Below, piece by piece: positions 8,647 to 17,527 of a stretch of 64,000 nt of DNA. The DNA is from Gallaecimonas sp. GXIMD4217 (lineage in GTDB: Bacteria; Pseudomonadota; Gammaproteobacteria; Enterobacterales; Gallaecimonadaceae). Position 1 is the first letter of the stretch. Each line of letters starts with the position of its first letter. The position numbers and the translations under genes are program-made. The stretch is from positions 1,267,455 to 1,331,454 of the forward strand of contig NZ_CP149925.1 of the NCBI RefSeq assembly GCF_038087665.1, given 5' to 3'. The notes below the pieces were generated by a model. That model saw only the letters and a program-made list of their open reading frames with translations. It made no database searches and was not told the DNA's origin.

Positions 8647-9132
8647 ATGCAACCCACCCATATCCAGGTCCGTCACCAGGACGGCCGTGAAAGTGACTTG
8701 AGCGAATTCCAGGGCAAGCTGTGGCTGGTGGTCAACACCGCCAGCCAGTGCGGCTATACCCCCCAATACCAGGGCCTGCAGGCGCTGTGGGAAAAGTACC
8801 GGGAGCGCGGCCTGGTGGTGCTGGGCTTTCCCTGCAACCAGTTCCTCAAGCAGGAGCCAGGCACGGATGCCGAAATAGGCCAGTTCTGCGAACGCAACTA
8901 CGGGGTCGACTTCCCGCTGTTCGCCAAGACCGAGGTTAACGGCGAGGGCACCCACCCGCTCTTTGCCTGGCTGAAGAAAGAAGCGCCCGGCGTCCTGGGG
9001 ACCCGGGCGGTGAAATGGAACTTTACCAAGTTCCTGGTCAGTCCGGATGGCCGGGTGAAGCGCTTTGCCACCCGCACCGAGCCAGAGGCCCTTACCGAGC
9101 AGATTGAGCAGTGGTTGCCGAAGGACGTTTGA
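8647..9132 (+). CDS. Glutathione peroxidase family (Cys type)
   Basis: This 161-residue thiol peroxidase has the peroxidatic cysteine in VNTASQCGYTPQYQGL (Cys, not selenocysteine), the second family motif LGFPCNQFLKQEPG with a possible resolving cysteine, and WNFTKFLV carrying the Trp/Asn of the catalytic tetrad. It lacks a signal peptide, so it acts in the cytoplasm, reducing hydroperoxides with thioredoxin or glutathione. The gene is expressed divergently from the antiporter, and its 3' end overlaps the M28 peptidase gene on the other strand by 41 bp. Confidence 0.95.
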   Translation: MQPTHIQVRHQDGRESDLSEFQGKLWLVVNTASQCGYTPQYQGLQALWEKYRERGLVVLGFPCNQFLKQEPGTDAEIGQFCERNYGVDFPLFAKTEVNGEGTHPLFAWLKKEAPGVLGTRAVKWNFTKFLVSPDGRVKRFATRTEPEALTEQIEQWLPKDV

Positions 9133-10732
9133 ATTCGGCGCCCGGTTGCCACTTGGGCCACTGCTCGCTCACGGCAAGCTCTGCCAGCACCTGGTGGAAG
9201 AGGGCCAGATCGGCCAGGGCGCCGCGCAGATCCCAGTCCGCCTGGAACTCGTCGCAGGGGCCGTGGTAGCAGCCCTTGAGGCGGGCCTTCATCTGCTCAC
9301 GGTAGCTGGCCACGGTCTCATCCCAGGGCTGGCTGCCGCCGCCGGCGTACAGGGCCGGCACCCCGGCCTTGGCGAAGTTGAAGTGATCGGAGCGGTAGTA
9401 GCCACCGGCCTCGGGGCGGCTTGAGCCCACCAGGGTGCGGCCCTGGGCCTGGGCCGCTTTGTGCAGCCAGTGCTCGATGCTGGTCTTGCCCTTGCCAACC
9501 ACCACCATGTCCCTGGTGGGGCCGTACACGCTCAGGCTGTCCATGTTGATGTTGGCCACCGTCCTGGCCAGCGGCACGGCCGGGTTGGCCACGTAGTGGC
9601 TGGAGCCCAGCAGGCCCTGCTCCTCGGCGGTGACCGCCAGGAAGGCGATGCTGCGGCGCGGCTTGTCATCGCCCTGGTAAAGGGGCGCCAGGGAGGCGGC
9701 CAGGCTGAGCAGGCCGGCGGTGCCGGTGGCGTTGTCCATGGCGCCGTTGTAGATCTGGTCGCCCCCCAGGCCCTCGTCCTTGCCGATGTGGTCCCAGTGG
9801 GCGGTGACGATCAGGGTCTCGTCGGTCTGGCCCGGCAGCACCGCCATCAGGTTGTGGGAGACGGTCTTTTCCACCCTGGAACGGACGGTGACGGCGGCCC
9901 TGGCCTTGAGGTCGGCCTGGGTCGGCGCCTTGGCGGCCCGGGCGCTGAGCTTATCGAAGTCCAGGCCGGCCTGGCCGAACAGCCTGTGGGCGGCGTCCAG
10001 GCTGATCCAGCCTTCCACCTTGACCCTGGGCTGGTCATTGCCGGCCAGATCGTACTGGGGGCCGGTCCAGGAGCTCTGGATCACCGACCAGCCGTAGGAG
10101 GCCGGGGCGCTCTGGTGGACGATCAGGGCCCCGGCGGCGCCCTGGCGGCTGGCCTCGGCGTACTTGTAGTCCCAGCGGCCGTAATAGGTCATGGCCTTGC
10201 CCTGGAAGCGCGCGTCGCCGGTGGCGAAGCCGGGGTCGTTGATCAGCATCACCACCGTCTTGCCCTTCACGTCCAGGCCGGCGTAGTCGTCCCAGCCCAG
10301 CTCCGGGGCGTGGATGCCGTAGCCCACGAACACCAGCTCGGAATCCTTCAGCTCCACCTGCTTCTGGGGATGGCGGCTGTGCACCACCATGTCCTCTTTG
10401 TAGTCCAGCACCAGATCCCCCAGCTTGAGCTGCATGTCGGGAGCGGCGGTGATGGCCATCAGCGGCACCGGCTGGCGGAAGCCGTTGCCGAAGCCGGGCT
10501 TGAGGCCCAGGGCCTGGAATTGGCCCTGCAGGTAATCCAGGGTCAGGGTCTCGCCCCGGGTGGCCGGCAGCCGGCCCTCGAAGGCGTCGGAGGACAGGGT
10601 CTTGACGTGGCTGCGGTACTGGGCCGCGTCCAGGCCGGCGGGCAGGACCTCGCCGGGGACGGCGCCGGCCGGCCCCTGGGCCAGGGCGCCCCAGCTCAGG
10701 GCCAGGGCGGCAAGGGAAAGGTGCTTTTTCAT
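9092..10732 (-). CDS. Secreted M28 family zinc peptidase with PA domain
   Basis: The start at 10732 (MKKHLSLAALALSWGALAQ) gives about 546 residues with a Sec signal peptide. A PA-type insert occupies roughly residues 130-270, followed by the co-catalytic zinc peptidase domain: VTAHWDHIG and GAMDNATGTA (His and bridging Asp), AVTAEEQGLLGS (catalytic and ligand Glu) and SDHFNFAKAGVP (last His). It should remove N-terminal residues from peptides in the periplasm or outside the cell. Some longer frames begin upstream but lack a signal. It converges on the peroxidase gene. Confidence 0.92.
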   Translation of the reverse strand: MKKHLSLAALALSWGALAQGPAGAVPGEVLPAGLDAAQYRSHVKTLSSDAFEGRLPATRGETLTLDYLQGQFQALGLKPGFGNGFRQPVPLMAITAAPDMQLKLGDLVLDYKEDMVVHSRHPQKQVELKDSELVFVGYGIHAPELGWDDYAGLDVKGKTVVMLINDPGFATGDARFQGKAMTYYGRWDYKYAEASRQGAAGALIVHQSAPASYGWSVIQSSWTGPQYDLAGNDQPRVKVEGWISLDAAHRLFGQAGLDFDKLSARAAKAPTQADLKARAAVTVRSRVEKTVSHNLMAVLPGQTDETLIVTAHWDHIGKDEGLGGDQIYNGAMDNATGTAGLLSLAASLAPLYQGDDKPRRSIAFLAVTAEEQGLLGSSHYVANPAVPLARTVANINMDSLSVYGPTRDMVVVGKGKTSIEHWLHKAAQAQGRTLVGSSRPEAGGYYRSDHFNFAKAGVPALYAGGGSQPWDETVASYREQMKARLKGCYHGPCDEFQADWDLRGALADLALFHQVLAELAVSEQWPKWQPGAEFKRPSATTAQSAR

Positions 10733-10823
10733 CAGGCTATTCCGTGGTTGTGCTGGCGCTACTCTGTCACAACGGCGGGACGCCGCCAAGGCGGCTCCGG
10801 ACGGGCTGCCGGCGAGCCGGGAT

Positions 10824-12230
10824 CTAGGGCGTCTCTCTCGGGGCCGCGGCGCCGGGCAGGCGGAAACTGAAGGTGGTCAGACCCTGTTTTGAGGTGACCC
10901 AGATGGTGCCGCCGTGGGACTCGATGATGGATCTGACGATGGCCAGGCCGAGCCCGGCCCCGTCGCTGTGGCGCCGTCGTGAGGGGTCGACCCGGTAGAA
11001 GCGGTCGAACAGGTGGTCCAGGTGCTCTGGCGCTATGGTCTCGCCGCTGTTGGTGATGTCCACCTGGATGTCGCCGTCGGCCAGGCCACGCAGGCCCAGG
11101 GCGATGGCGGCGCCGGGCGGTGAATGGCGGATGGCGTTGGACAGCAGGTTGGACAGGGCCCGCCTGAGCAGGGCCCTGTCCCCCTGTATCGCCGGGACAG
11201 TGCCGGTCAGCTCGAGGCTGAGCCCATGCTCCGCGGCCAGGGGGTCGAAGAACTCGAACAGGGCCCGGATCTCCATGGCCAGGTCAACGGCTGCCAGGGA
11301 CGGCCTGATCAGGCCGTGCTCGCTCTTGGCCAGCCACAGCATGTCGTTGACCATCTTGGTCAGCCGCTCCAGCTCTTCCAGGCTGGAATAGAGCAGCTCC
11401 CGGTATTGTTCGGGGGAGCGGGACTTGCCCAGGGCCACCTGGGTTTGGGTGGTGAGGTTGGTCAGCGGCGTGCGCAGCTCGTGGGCGATATCGGCGGAAA
11501 AGTGGGACAGCCGTGTGAAGCCTTCCTCCAGACGGCCAATCATGCTGTTGAAGGCCTGCACCAGGGGGCCCAGCTCCCTTGGCACCTGGCCGGGATCCAG
11601 GCGCAGGTGCAGGCGATCGGCCTGGATCCGGCGCATGCTGTCGCTGAGGCTGTGCAGGGGCGCCAGGCCCTGGCGCACACCCAGCCAGGCGGCGGTCAAG
11701 GTCAGGGCGCCGGCCAGGGCCATGATCAACCACAGATGGCGACGAAAGCGCTGCAGGAAATGCAGGTGGGCGTCCATGGCGATGGCGGCGGTGATGCGGT
11801 ATTGGCGCTCCCCCAACCGGAGCCGGCTCACCACCCCTCGGAAGTGGCTGCCGTCCGCCTGCCAGGTGGCGAGGTTAGCGGGGACTATCTTGGTCACAGG
11901 TTCAAGATGGCGGGCCGCACCCAGATCGGCCCCCGGGCTGGCATAGAGGCGGGTGCCATGCCGATCCTGGACCTGGAAATAGACGCCGTGATGCCCGGAT
12001 ACCGCCCGCGCCAGGGTCCTGGGCAACAGCACCGGATCGTCGGCCGCTGCCGCCAGGGCCTGGCTCACGGCCCGGGTCATCACCGCCAGCTCGGCGGCGT
12101 CCTGGTCGGCGAAGTGACCCTCTACGGCAGCCGCCACCAGCTGGCCGATCAGCGCCAGGCTGAGGCCGATGGCCAGGGCGACGAAGGCCATGGCCCTGGC
12201 GGCAAGGGACAGCGGCGGGCGGTTACTCAT
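10824..12230 (-). CDS. copS: Copper-sensing histidine kinase (CusS/CopS family)
   Basis: The start at 12230 gives 468 residues and overlaps the upstream copR stop by 8 bp. The order is: TM1 (about 12-32), a periplasmic sensor of some 130 residues containing His residues (SGHHGVYF), TM2 (about 165-185), HAMP, the HisKA segment [17 protein letters not shown] with the phospho-accepting His, then the ATPase domain with [13 protein letters not shown] (N box) and [12 protein letters not shown] (G box). It matches the heavy-metal sensor kinase group that detects periplasmic Cu(I)/Ag(I) and phosphorylates CopR. Location beside copA-copB supports copper as the signal. Confidence 0.9.
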   Translation of the reverse strand: MSNRPPLSLAARAMAFVALAIGLSLALIGQLVAAAVEGHFADQDAAELAVMTRAVSQALAAAADDPVLLPRTLARAVSGHHGVYFQVQDRHGTRLYASPGADLGAARHLEPVTKIVPANLATWQADGSHFRGVVSRLRLGERQYRITAAIAMDAHLHFLQRFRRHLWLIMALAGALTLTAAWLGVRQGLAPLHSLSDSMRRIQADRLHLRLDPGQVPRELGPLVQAFNSMIGRLEEGFTRLSHFSADIAHELRTPLTNLTTQTQVALGKSRSPEQYRELLYSSLEELERLTKMVNDMLWLAKSEHGLIRPSLAAVDLAMEIRALFEFFDPLAAEHGLSLELTGTVPAIQGDRALLRRALSNLLSNAIRHSPPGAAIALGLRGLADGDIQVDITNSGETIAPEHLDHLFDRFYRVDPSRRRHSDGAGLGLAIVRSIIESHGGTIWVTSKQGLTTFSFRLPGAAAPRETP

Positions 12231-12903
12231 CTTCCACATCCAGCTTGTAACCCATGCCCCGTACCGTGTGGATGAGCTTGGGTTCGAAGTGATCATCGAT
12301 CTTGGCGCGCAGCCGCCTGATGGCCACGTCGATGACATTGGTGTCGCTGTCGAAGTTCATGTCCCAGACCTGGGAAGCGATCAGCGAGCGGGGCAGTACC
12401 TCGCCCGGGTGGCGCGCCAGCAGCTCCAGCAGGCAAAACTCCTTGTGGCTGAGGCTGATCTTGCGGCCCGCTCTGGTCACCCGGCGCCGGCGCAGATCCA
12501 GCTTGAGATCGGCCAGGGTCAGGGTGTCGGTCTGCAGGGGCGCCGCCCGGCGGCGCAGCAGGGTGCGGATCCGGGCCAGCAGCTCGGCAAAGGCGAAGGG
12601 CTTGATCAGGTAATCGTCACCGCCCAACTCCAGGCCCCGGACCCTGTCGTCGACGCTGTCCCTGGCGGTGAGGAAGAGCACCGGGGTGGTGGCGCCGGCC
12701 TGGCGCAGGGCCTGGACGATCTGCCAGCCGTCGACATCGGGCAGCATCACGTCCAGGATGATCAGATCAAAATCCTCGGTCATGGCCAGGTGGTGGCCAT
12801 CCAGGCCGCTGCGTGCCAGGGCCACCATGAAGCCCGCCTCGCTCAAGCCCTGGCGCAGGTAATCCCCCGTTTTCTTTTCGTCCTCCACTACCAGCAGCCG
12901 CAT
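12223..12903 (-). CDS. copR: Copper response regulator (CusR/CopR, OmpR family)
   Basis: The 226-residue product has a receiver domain ([18 protein letters not shown]; phospho-acceptor Asp in [14 protein letters not shown]; Lys in the conserved [10 protein letters not shown] region) and a winged-helix DNA-binding domain ([19 protein letters not shown], then [15 protein letters not shown]). By eye it is strongly similar to E. coli CusR along its whole length. It is the first gene of the copR-copS pair and diverges from copA. The dyad site 67 bp upstream of its start (12969-12992) has the CusR-box layout, so it probably regulates both itself and copA. Confidence 0.93.
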   Translation of the reverse strand: MRLLVVEDEKKTGDYLRQGLSEAGFMVALARSGLDGHHLAMTEDFDLIILDVMLPDVDGWQIVQALRQAGATTPVLFLTARDSVDDRVRGLELGGDDYLIKPFAFAELLARIRTLLRRRAAPLQTDTLTLADLKLDLRRRRVTRAGRKISLSHKEFCLLELLARHPGEVLPRSLIASQVWDMNFDSDTNVIDVAIRRLRAKIDDHFEPKLIHTVRGMGYKLDVEDE

Positions 12904-12968
12904 CTTGGTTACCTCATCAACCTGTCTGTACAGAGTCTAGCGGCGCCATGGCTACCGCAAGCTGACGG

Positions 12969-12992
12969 CAAGATGACGACTTTGTCATCTTG
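12969..12992. promoter_or_regulatory. Predicted CopR/CusR operator in the copR-copA intergenic region
   Basis: A perfect inverted repeat with 9 bp arms, CAAGATGAC-N6-GTCATCTTG, lies about midway between the divergent copR and copA starts. E. coli CusR binds a box of the form AAAATGAC-N6-GTCATTTT, so spacing and core match. It is the only strong dyad in the 197 bp gap. A role as the shared operator is inferred from this match and its position. Confidence 0.8.
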
Positions 12993-13100
12993 GGGTCATG
13001 CCGTGGCAAGGGGGCGCTGACTAAGCTTTTCCTTATCAGCCCGGCCATGGTCGGCCTGGGCACCATCATCCATTGAGGGAAAGAGGGGAGATCCCGTCCT

Positions 13101-14894
13101 ATGAAAACGTCCAGAACCCCGGGGCGCCGCTTCGATCCCGGCCGCCGCCGCTTCGTACAGGGGCTGGTGGCCGGTGGCGTGCTACTCGGCATGCCGGGGT
13201 TGCTTCACGCCCGCCCCGAGCCGGGCGCGACCGGCACGGGCACGGCGCCGGTGCTGACCGGCTCCGTCATCGACCTGGTGATCGCCGAATCCAGGGTCAA
13301 TTTCACCGGCCTGGTGCGCCGGGCCACCACCATCAATGGCTCCATCCCGGCCCCCACCCTGCGGCTGAGGGAAGGCGACGAGGTCACCATCAGGGTCACC
13401 AATAAATTGTCCGAGCCCAGCTCCATCCACTGGCACGGCATACTGCTGCCCTACCAGATGGACGGCGTGCCCGGGATCAGTTTTCCCGGCATAGCGCCAG
13501 GGGAAACCTACGTCTATCGTTTCCGGCTGCGCCAGAGCGGCACCTACTGGTACCACTCCCACAGCGGTTTTCAGGAGATGACCGGCATGTACGGCGCCAT
13601 CATCGTCGAGCCCCGCGAAGGCGAGCGTATTCGCGCCGACCGGGACCATGTGGTGTTGCTCTCGGACTGGACAGACGAAGATCCGGCCTCCGTCTTCGCC
13701 AAGCTCAAGGTACAGAGCGACCTCTATAACTTCAACCAGCCCACCGCCGGCGACTTCTTCCGTGATGCCGGCAAGATGGGACTGGCGGCGGCCGTCAAGA
13801 AGCGGCAGATGTGGAACCGGATGCGCATGAATCCGACCGATCTGGCCGACCTGTCCGCCGCCACCCTGACCTTTCTGATGAATGGCAGCCCCCCGGCCGG
13901 CAACTGGACCGGGCTGTTCCGCCGCGGCGAGCGGGTGCGGCTGCGCTTTATCAACGGCTCCAGCAATACCTTCTACGACGTGCGCATCCCCGGGCTGAAA
14001 ATGACGGTGGTACAGGCCGACGGCCAGGACGTTGAGCCGGTGACGGTGGACGAGTTCCGCTTCGGCTCGGGGGAAACCTACGACGTGCTGGTGGAGCCCA
14101 AGGAGGACGCCTACACCCTCTTTGCCCAGAGCATGGACCGCTCCGGCTATGCCAGGGGCACCCTGGCCACGCGCCAGGGCCTGGCGGCGCCGGTGCCGGC
14201 CATGGATCCCGTGCCCTGGTTGAGCATGGCCGACATGATGGGGACCATGGGCCTGGGCGGCAGTCACGCCATGATGGGCCATGGCGCCATGGACCATAGT
14301 GCCATGGGGCACGGCGCCATGGACCACGGCCAGCATGCCCGACACGGCGCCACCCTGGCCAGGCCGTCACAGCAGGTGCGCCATGCCCGGACCGAGTATG
14401 GCCCCTCCACGGACATGCGGGTCGACATGCCGCGCACCAACCTGGACGATCCGGGCGTCGGCCTCAGGGACAATGGCCGCCGGGTGCTGACCCAGGCCGA
14501 TCTGCGCTCCCTGGACGGCATCCTTGACGACCGCCGCTCGCCAAGCCGGGAGCTGGAGCTGCACCTGACCGGCAACATGGAGAGGTACAGCTGGTCCATC
14601 GACGGCCTGGAATTCGGCCGCAGCACCCCGGTGGCCATGGCCCAGGGCGAACGGCTGCGGGTGATCCTGCAGAACGACACCATGATGACCCACCCCATGC
14701 ACCTGCACGGCATGTGGAGCGATCTGGAGTCTGACCAGGGCGAGCTGCTGGTCAGGCGCCACACCATACCGGTACAGCCGGCGCAGCGGATCAGCTTCCT
14801 GACCACCCCGCACGATCTCGGACGCTGGGCCTGGCATTGCCACCTGCTGTTCCATATGGATGCGGGCATGTTCCGCGAGGTGGTGGTGTCATGA
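13101..14894 (+). CDS. copA: CopA multicopper oxidase, copper resistance
   Basis: The 597-residue protein has a twin-arginine signal (RRRFVQGLVAGGVLLGMPG) and three cupredoxin domains. All four copper-ligand motifs are present: SIHWHG, YWYHSHSGFQ, HPMHLHGMW and WHCHLLFHMDAGMF. Between about residues 370 and 415 lies a Met/His-rich insert with repeats of the type GHGAMDHSAM, typical of CopA/PcoA proteins that bind extra Cu(I). It probably oxidises Cu(I) and sequesters copper in the periplasm after folding and export by Tat. It is the first gene of a four-gene + strand run and overlaps copB by ATGA. Confidence 0.96.
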   Translation: MKTSRTPGRRFDPGRRRFVQGLVAGGVLLGMPGLLHARPEPGATGTGTAPVLTGSVIDLVIAESRVNFTGLVRRATTINGSIPAPTLRLREGDEVTIRVTNKLSEPSSIHWHGILLPYQMDGVPGISFPGIAPGETYVYRFRLRQSGTYWYHSHSGFQEMTGMYGAIIVEPREGERIRADRDHVVLLSDWTDEDPASVFAKLKVQSDLYNFNQPTAGDFFRDAGKMGLAAAVKKRQMWNRMRMNPTDLADLSAATLTFLMNGSPPAGNWTGLFRRGERVRLRFINGSSNTFYDVRIPGLKMTVVQADGQDVEPVTVDEFRFGSGETYDVLVEPKEDAYTLFAQSMDRSGYARGTLATRQGLAAPVPAMDPVPWLSMADMMGTMGLGGSHAMMGHGAMDHSAMGHGAMDHGQHARHGATLARPSQQVRHARTEYGPSTDMRVDMPRTNLDDPGVGLRDNGRRVLTQADLRSLDGILDDRRSPSRELELHLTGNMERYSWSIDGLEFGRSTPVAMAQGERLRVILQNDTMMTHPMHLHGMWSDLESDQGELLVRRHTIPVQPAQRISFLTTPHDLGRWAWHCHLLFHMDAGMFREVVVS

Positions 14895-15784
14895 AGCAGA
14901 CCAAGACCCCCTTTGCCGCCGTACCGACCCTGGCCGTTGCTTTGCTGGCCCTGGCCGGTGCCGCCTGGGCCCAGCCGGATGGCCAGCATCAGGATCACGA
15001 CATGCCGGCCGAGGCCAAGGAGCAGCCGCAGCATGGCCAGATGCGCATGCAGGGCGGCGACGCCCCCGAAGACGCCCGTGACCCTCACCAGTATTCACAG
15101 GGCTTCACCCTCACCGAAGGGCCCTATGCGCTGCCGGGCAAGGTCCGGCCGCGCCTGGCCGACGAGCATCTGTTCTGGGCGGTGCAGGGGGATCGCCTCG
15201 AGCATGACGGTGAGGCCGGTGCCTTCGATTGGCAGCTCTGGTACGGCAGCAGCTACGACAAGCTGCTGGCCAAGGCGGAAGGCGAGCTGGCCGCGGGGCG
15301 CCTGCAGGAAAGCCAGACCGAACTGCTGTGGAGCCATGCTCTGGATGCTTATTTCGATGGTCAGCTCGGCGTCCGCTTCGACCAGGCCGACCGCGGGCCA
15401 AAGCGGCAATGGCTGGCCTTGGGCCTGCAGGGGCTGGCGCCTTACTGGTTCGAAATCGATGCCACCGCCTACCTGGGCGAGGGCGGCCGTACGGCCCTGG
15501 CCGTGGAGGCGGAATACGAACTGCTGCTCGGCCAGCGCCTGGTGCTGCAGCCCCGTGCCGAGCTGACGCTGTACGGCAAGGATGATCCGGCCAAGGGCCT
15601 GGGCAGCGGCCTGTCAGAGGCCGCCCTGGGGCTGAGGCTGCGTTACGAGTTCTCCCGCCAGTTCGCACCCTATGTGGGCGTCGAGTGGACGGGTCGTTTT
15701 GGCGAGACCGCCGACATGGCCCGTGCCGACGGCGAGCCGGTGCGCGATACCCGACTGCTGGCCGGCCTGAAATTCTGGTTCTAG
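14891..15784 (+). CDS. copB: CopB outer-membrane copper resistance protein
   Basis: Translation starts at 14891 within the copA stop (ATGA), giving 297 residues with a signal peptide (MKQTKTPFAAVPTLAVALLAL...AWA). The mature N-terminus is His/Met-rich (DGQHQDHDMPAE, HGQMRMQGG), followed by a beta-barrel-like domain beginning near EHLFWAVQGDRLEH and ending in a C-terminal aromatic residue (LLAGLKFWF), as expected of outer-membrane proteins. CopB/PcoB partners work with CopA in periplasmic copper detoxification. The Met-rich stretch is shorter than in Pseudomonas CopB. Confidence 0.93.
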   Translation: MKQTKTPFAAVPTLAVALLALAGAAWAQPDGQHQDHDMPAEAKEQPQHGQMRMQGGDAPEDARDPHQYSQGFTLTEGPYALPGKVRPRLADEHLFWAVQGDRLEHDGEAGAFDWQLWYGSSYDKLLAKAEGELAAGRLQESQTELLWSHALDAYFDGQLGVRFDQADRGPKRQWLALGLQGLAPYWFEIDATAYLGEGGRTALAVEAEYELLLGQRLVLQPRAELTLYGKDDPAKGLGSGLSEAALGLRLRYEFSRQFAPYVGVEWTGRFGETADMARADGEPVRDTRLLAGLKFWF

Positions 15785-15811
15785 ATGCTTAACACTCACA
15801 GGAGACGCTAT

Positions 15812-16090
15812 ATGAAGAAGAGATCGACCGCCGTTGCCGGCACCCTGGCGCTGTTGCTTGCCTTGTCCGCCCAGGCCCACGGCCCCAGGCAGCATGGTAA
15901 GGAAGTGGACAAGCCGGATTGCACGGCCATCAAGGCCATGGCTCAGGAGATGGACCCCAATGATCCCCTGGTAAAGGCCCTGAGGAGCAAGTGCGCCAAG
16001 GCGGCGCATCAGGACGGACAGGACGCCAGTGGCCCCAAGCAGGGCGAAGAAAAGCAGGCGAAGCCTCGCCGGCACCAGCACTCTAAATGA
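15812..16090 (+). CDS. Small secreted basic/His protein in the cop operon
   Basis: The ATG at 15812 has a GGAG eight bases upstream and yields 92 residues: a signal peptide (MKKRSTAVAGTLALLLALSAQA) directly followed by HGPRQHGKEVDKPDCTAIKAMA, a short helical region with two cysteines (DC...KC) about 30 residues apart, and a Lys/Gln/His-rich tail ending RRHQHSK. No family is recognised. Its position 27 bp after copB, the histidines next to the cleavage site and the paired cysteines suggest a small periplasmic metal-binding protein; this is inference. Confidence 0.7.
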   Translation: MKKRSTAVAGTLALLLALSAQAHGPRQHGKEVDKPDCTAIKAMAQEMDPNDPLVKALRSKCAKAAHQDGQDASGPKQGEEKQAKPRRHQHSK

Positions 16091-16097
16091 TGAGAAT

Positions 16098-16119
16098 GGC
16101 GCCGCCCCGGGGCGGCGCC
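16098..16119. repeat. Perfect GC palindrome between cop operon genes
   Basis: A 22 bp perfect palindrome (GGCGCCGCCCC and its complement) lies 7 bp after one stop codon and only 2 bp before the GGAGG of the cytochrome gene. No T-run follows, so it is not a typical terminator. In RNA it could stabilise the upstream message or restrict ribosome access to the cytochrome gene. Confidence 0.7.
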
Positions 16120-16133
16120 ATGGAGGAACCGAG

Positions 16134-16697
16134 ATGACATTTCGCAGACAAGGGGCCTGCCTTGGCTGCCTGGCCATGGCCCTGGTGGTGGCGGTCCTGG
16201 CCGGGCTCGCCTTCCTGTATTCCGGCTGGTACCCCATGGGTGCCGACAGGCCCCATAACGCCGTCACCTACTGGGCCCTGGAGACCCTGCGCGAGCGCGC
16301 CATCACCCGGGCGTCCGCCGACATTCCGCTGCCGGCCGATCTGGACAATCCGGCCCGGCTCTTGGCCGGCGCCGCCGACTACAACGACATGTGCACCGGC
16401 TGCCATCTCAGGCCCGGCCTGACCGAGAGCGATTTCACCCTGGGCCTGTACCCGGCGCCGCCGGATCTGACCCAGGCCCACCACCATGGCGACGAGCAGT
16501 CCGAGGCCAGGCGGCGCTTCTGGATCATCAAGCACGGCATCAAGGCCTCCGGCATGCCGGCCTGGGGGCCGCGCCATGACGACGAGCGGATCTGGAACAT
16601 GGTGGCCTTCCTGTCCCGCCTGCCGGAGCTGACCCCGGAGCAGTACCGGGCCCTCAGCGCCCGCGGCGAGGAGGACGGCCACGACCACCAGCACTGA
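16134..16697 (+). CDS. Membrane-anchored monoheme cytochrome c
   Basis: Chosen start 16134 has GGAGG at 16122-16126; longer frames lack a signal. The 187 residues begin with a hydrophobic anchor (residues about 10-30, CLAMALVVAVLAGLAFLYSGW) and contain one heme c motif CTGCH with a distal Met in KASGMPAWGPRHDDE. The region PPDLTQAHHHGDEQ and the C-terminus (DGHDHQH) are His-rich. It resembles cytochromes c found next to copper genes in other Proteobacteria. It may pass electrons from CopA-type oxidation or repair copper-damaged respiration; the role is inferred only from context. Confidence 0.88.
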   Translation: MTFRRQGACLGCLAMALVVAVLAGLAFLYSGWYPMGADRPHNAVTYWALETLRERAITRASADIPLPADLDNPARLLAGAADYNDMCTGCHLRPGLTESDFTLGLYPAPPDLTQAHHHGDEQSEARRRFWIIKHGIKASGMPAWGPRHDDERIWNMVAFLSRLPELTPEQYRALSARGEEDGHDHQH

Positions 16698-16806
16698 GCA
16701 GGAAAAACGGGCTGGGCCTGAGGGGGCCCGGATGGCATAATCCGGGGCCTTCATCTTCCCAGGCCAAGGATCAGCCAGGGCCATGGGTTCAACAGGAGGT
16801 AGTCCC

Positions 16807-17499
16807 ATGCACCAGAGCGTCACCGAGCTCGCCCCCAACCTCTTCCGCCTGACCCTGGCGGAAAACGACAAGTTCGAGTTCAACCAGTTCCTGCTCCTCG
16901 ACGACAAGCCGCTGCTGATGCACGCCGGCAAGCAGTCCCTGTTCGAGCCGCTTAAAAACATGGTGGCCGAGCTGATGGATCCCCGTGATTTGGCCTATGT
17001 GGCCTTCTCCCACTTCGAGGCCGACGAGTCCGGCGCCCTCAACCACTGGCTGGAGCTGGCGCCGGGCGCCCTCTGCCTGACCGGCCCCATAGGCCGCATC
17101 AACCTCAGCGACCATGCCATCCGTGCGCCCCAGGTGCTCAGGGACGGTGAGGCCGTCGAGCTGGGCCGGCGCCGGCTGCGCCTGGTGGAAACGCCGCACT
17201 TCCCCCACAACTGGGACGCGGTGCTCTGGTACGAGGAAAGGGACAGGCTGCTGTTCAGCTCTGATCACTGTGCCCAGGGCGGGATCTGCGCCCCGCTTAC
17301 CGAGGAAGACATCAGCGAAATTGCAATCAACTTCGCCGAAAAGGGCGCCTTCATCCCAAAAGGGGACAGCACCCGTGCGGCCATCGCCAAGCTGGCCGGG
17401 CTGGAGGTGGACATGCTGCTGCCCATGCACGGCAGCGCCGTCCAGGGCCAGGCGGCCCGGCAGGTGCTGGACAGGGTAGGGGACTTCCTTGGCCGCTAA
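16807..17499 (+). CDS. MBL-fold protein, flavodiiron-type oxygen-binding domain
   Basis: The start at 16807 follows AGGAGGT with 6 bp spacing, giving 230 residues. The fold is that of the flavodiiron ODP domain: an acidic metal motif SHFEADESGAL in place of HxHxDH, a later histidine in VETPHFPHNWD, the aspartate of LLFSSDHCAQGG and a final His in LLPMHGSA. There is no flavodoxin domain. In flavodiiron proteins the metal motif is HxExDH; here the last His reads as Glu. It could be an orphan di-iron oxygen/NO-reacting or hydrolytic domain; substrate unknown. It ends at a strong terminator. Confidence 0.8.
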   Translation: MHQSVTELAPNLFRLTLAENDKFEFNQFLLLDDKPLLMHAGKQSLFEPLKNMVAELMDPRDLAYVAFSHFEADESGALNHWLELAPGALCLTGPIGRINLSDHAIRAPQVLRDGEAVELGRRRLRLVETPHFPHNWDAVLWYEERDRLLFSSDHCAQGGICAPLTEEDISEIAINFAEKGAFIPKGDSTRAAIAKLAGLEVDMLLPMHGSAVQGQAARQVLDRVGDFLGR

Positions 17500-17527
17500 C
17501 GGCCTTTTCGCCGAAGATAGACCAGAA

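Noticed and set aside
14264-14345. Short GGxCATGGC-type DNA repeats, possible regulatory repeat or CRISPR-like array
   Set aside because: They encode the Met/His-rich copper-binding insert of CopA; repetition is explained by protein sequence.
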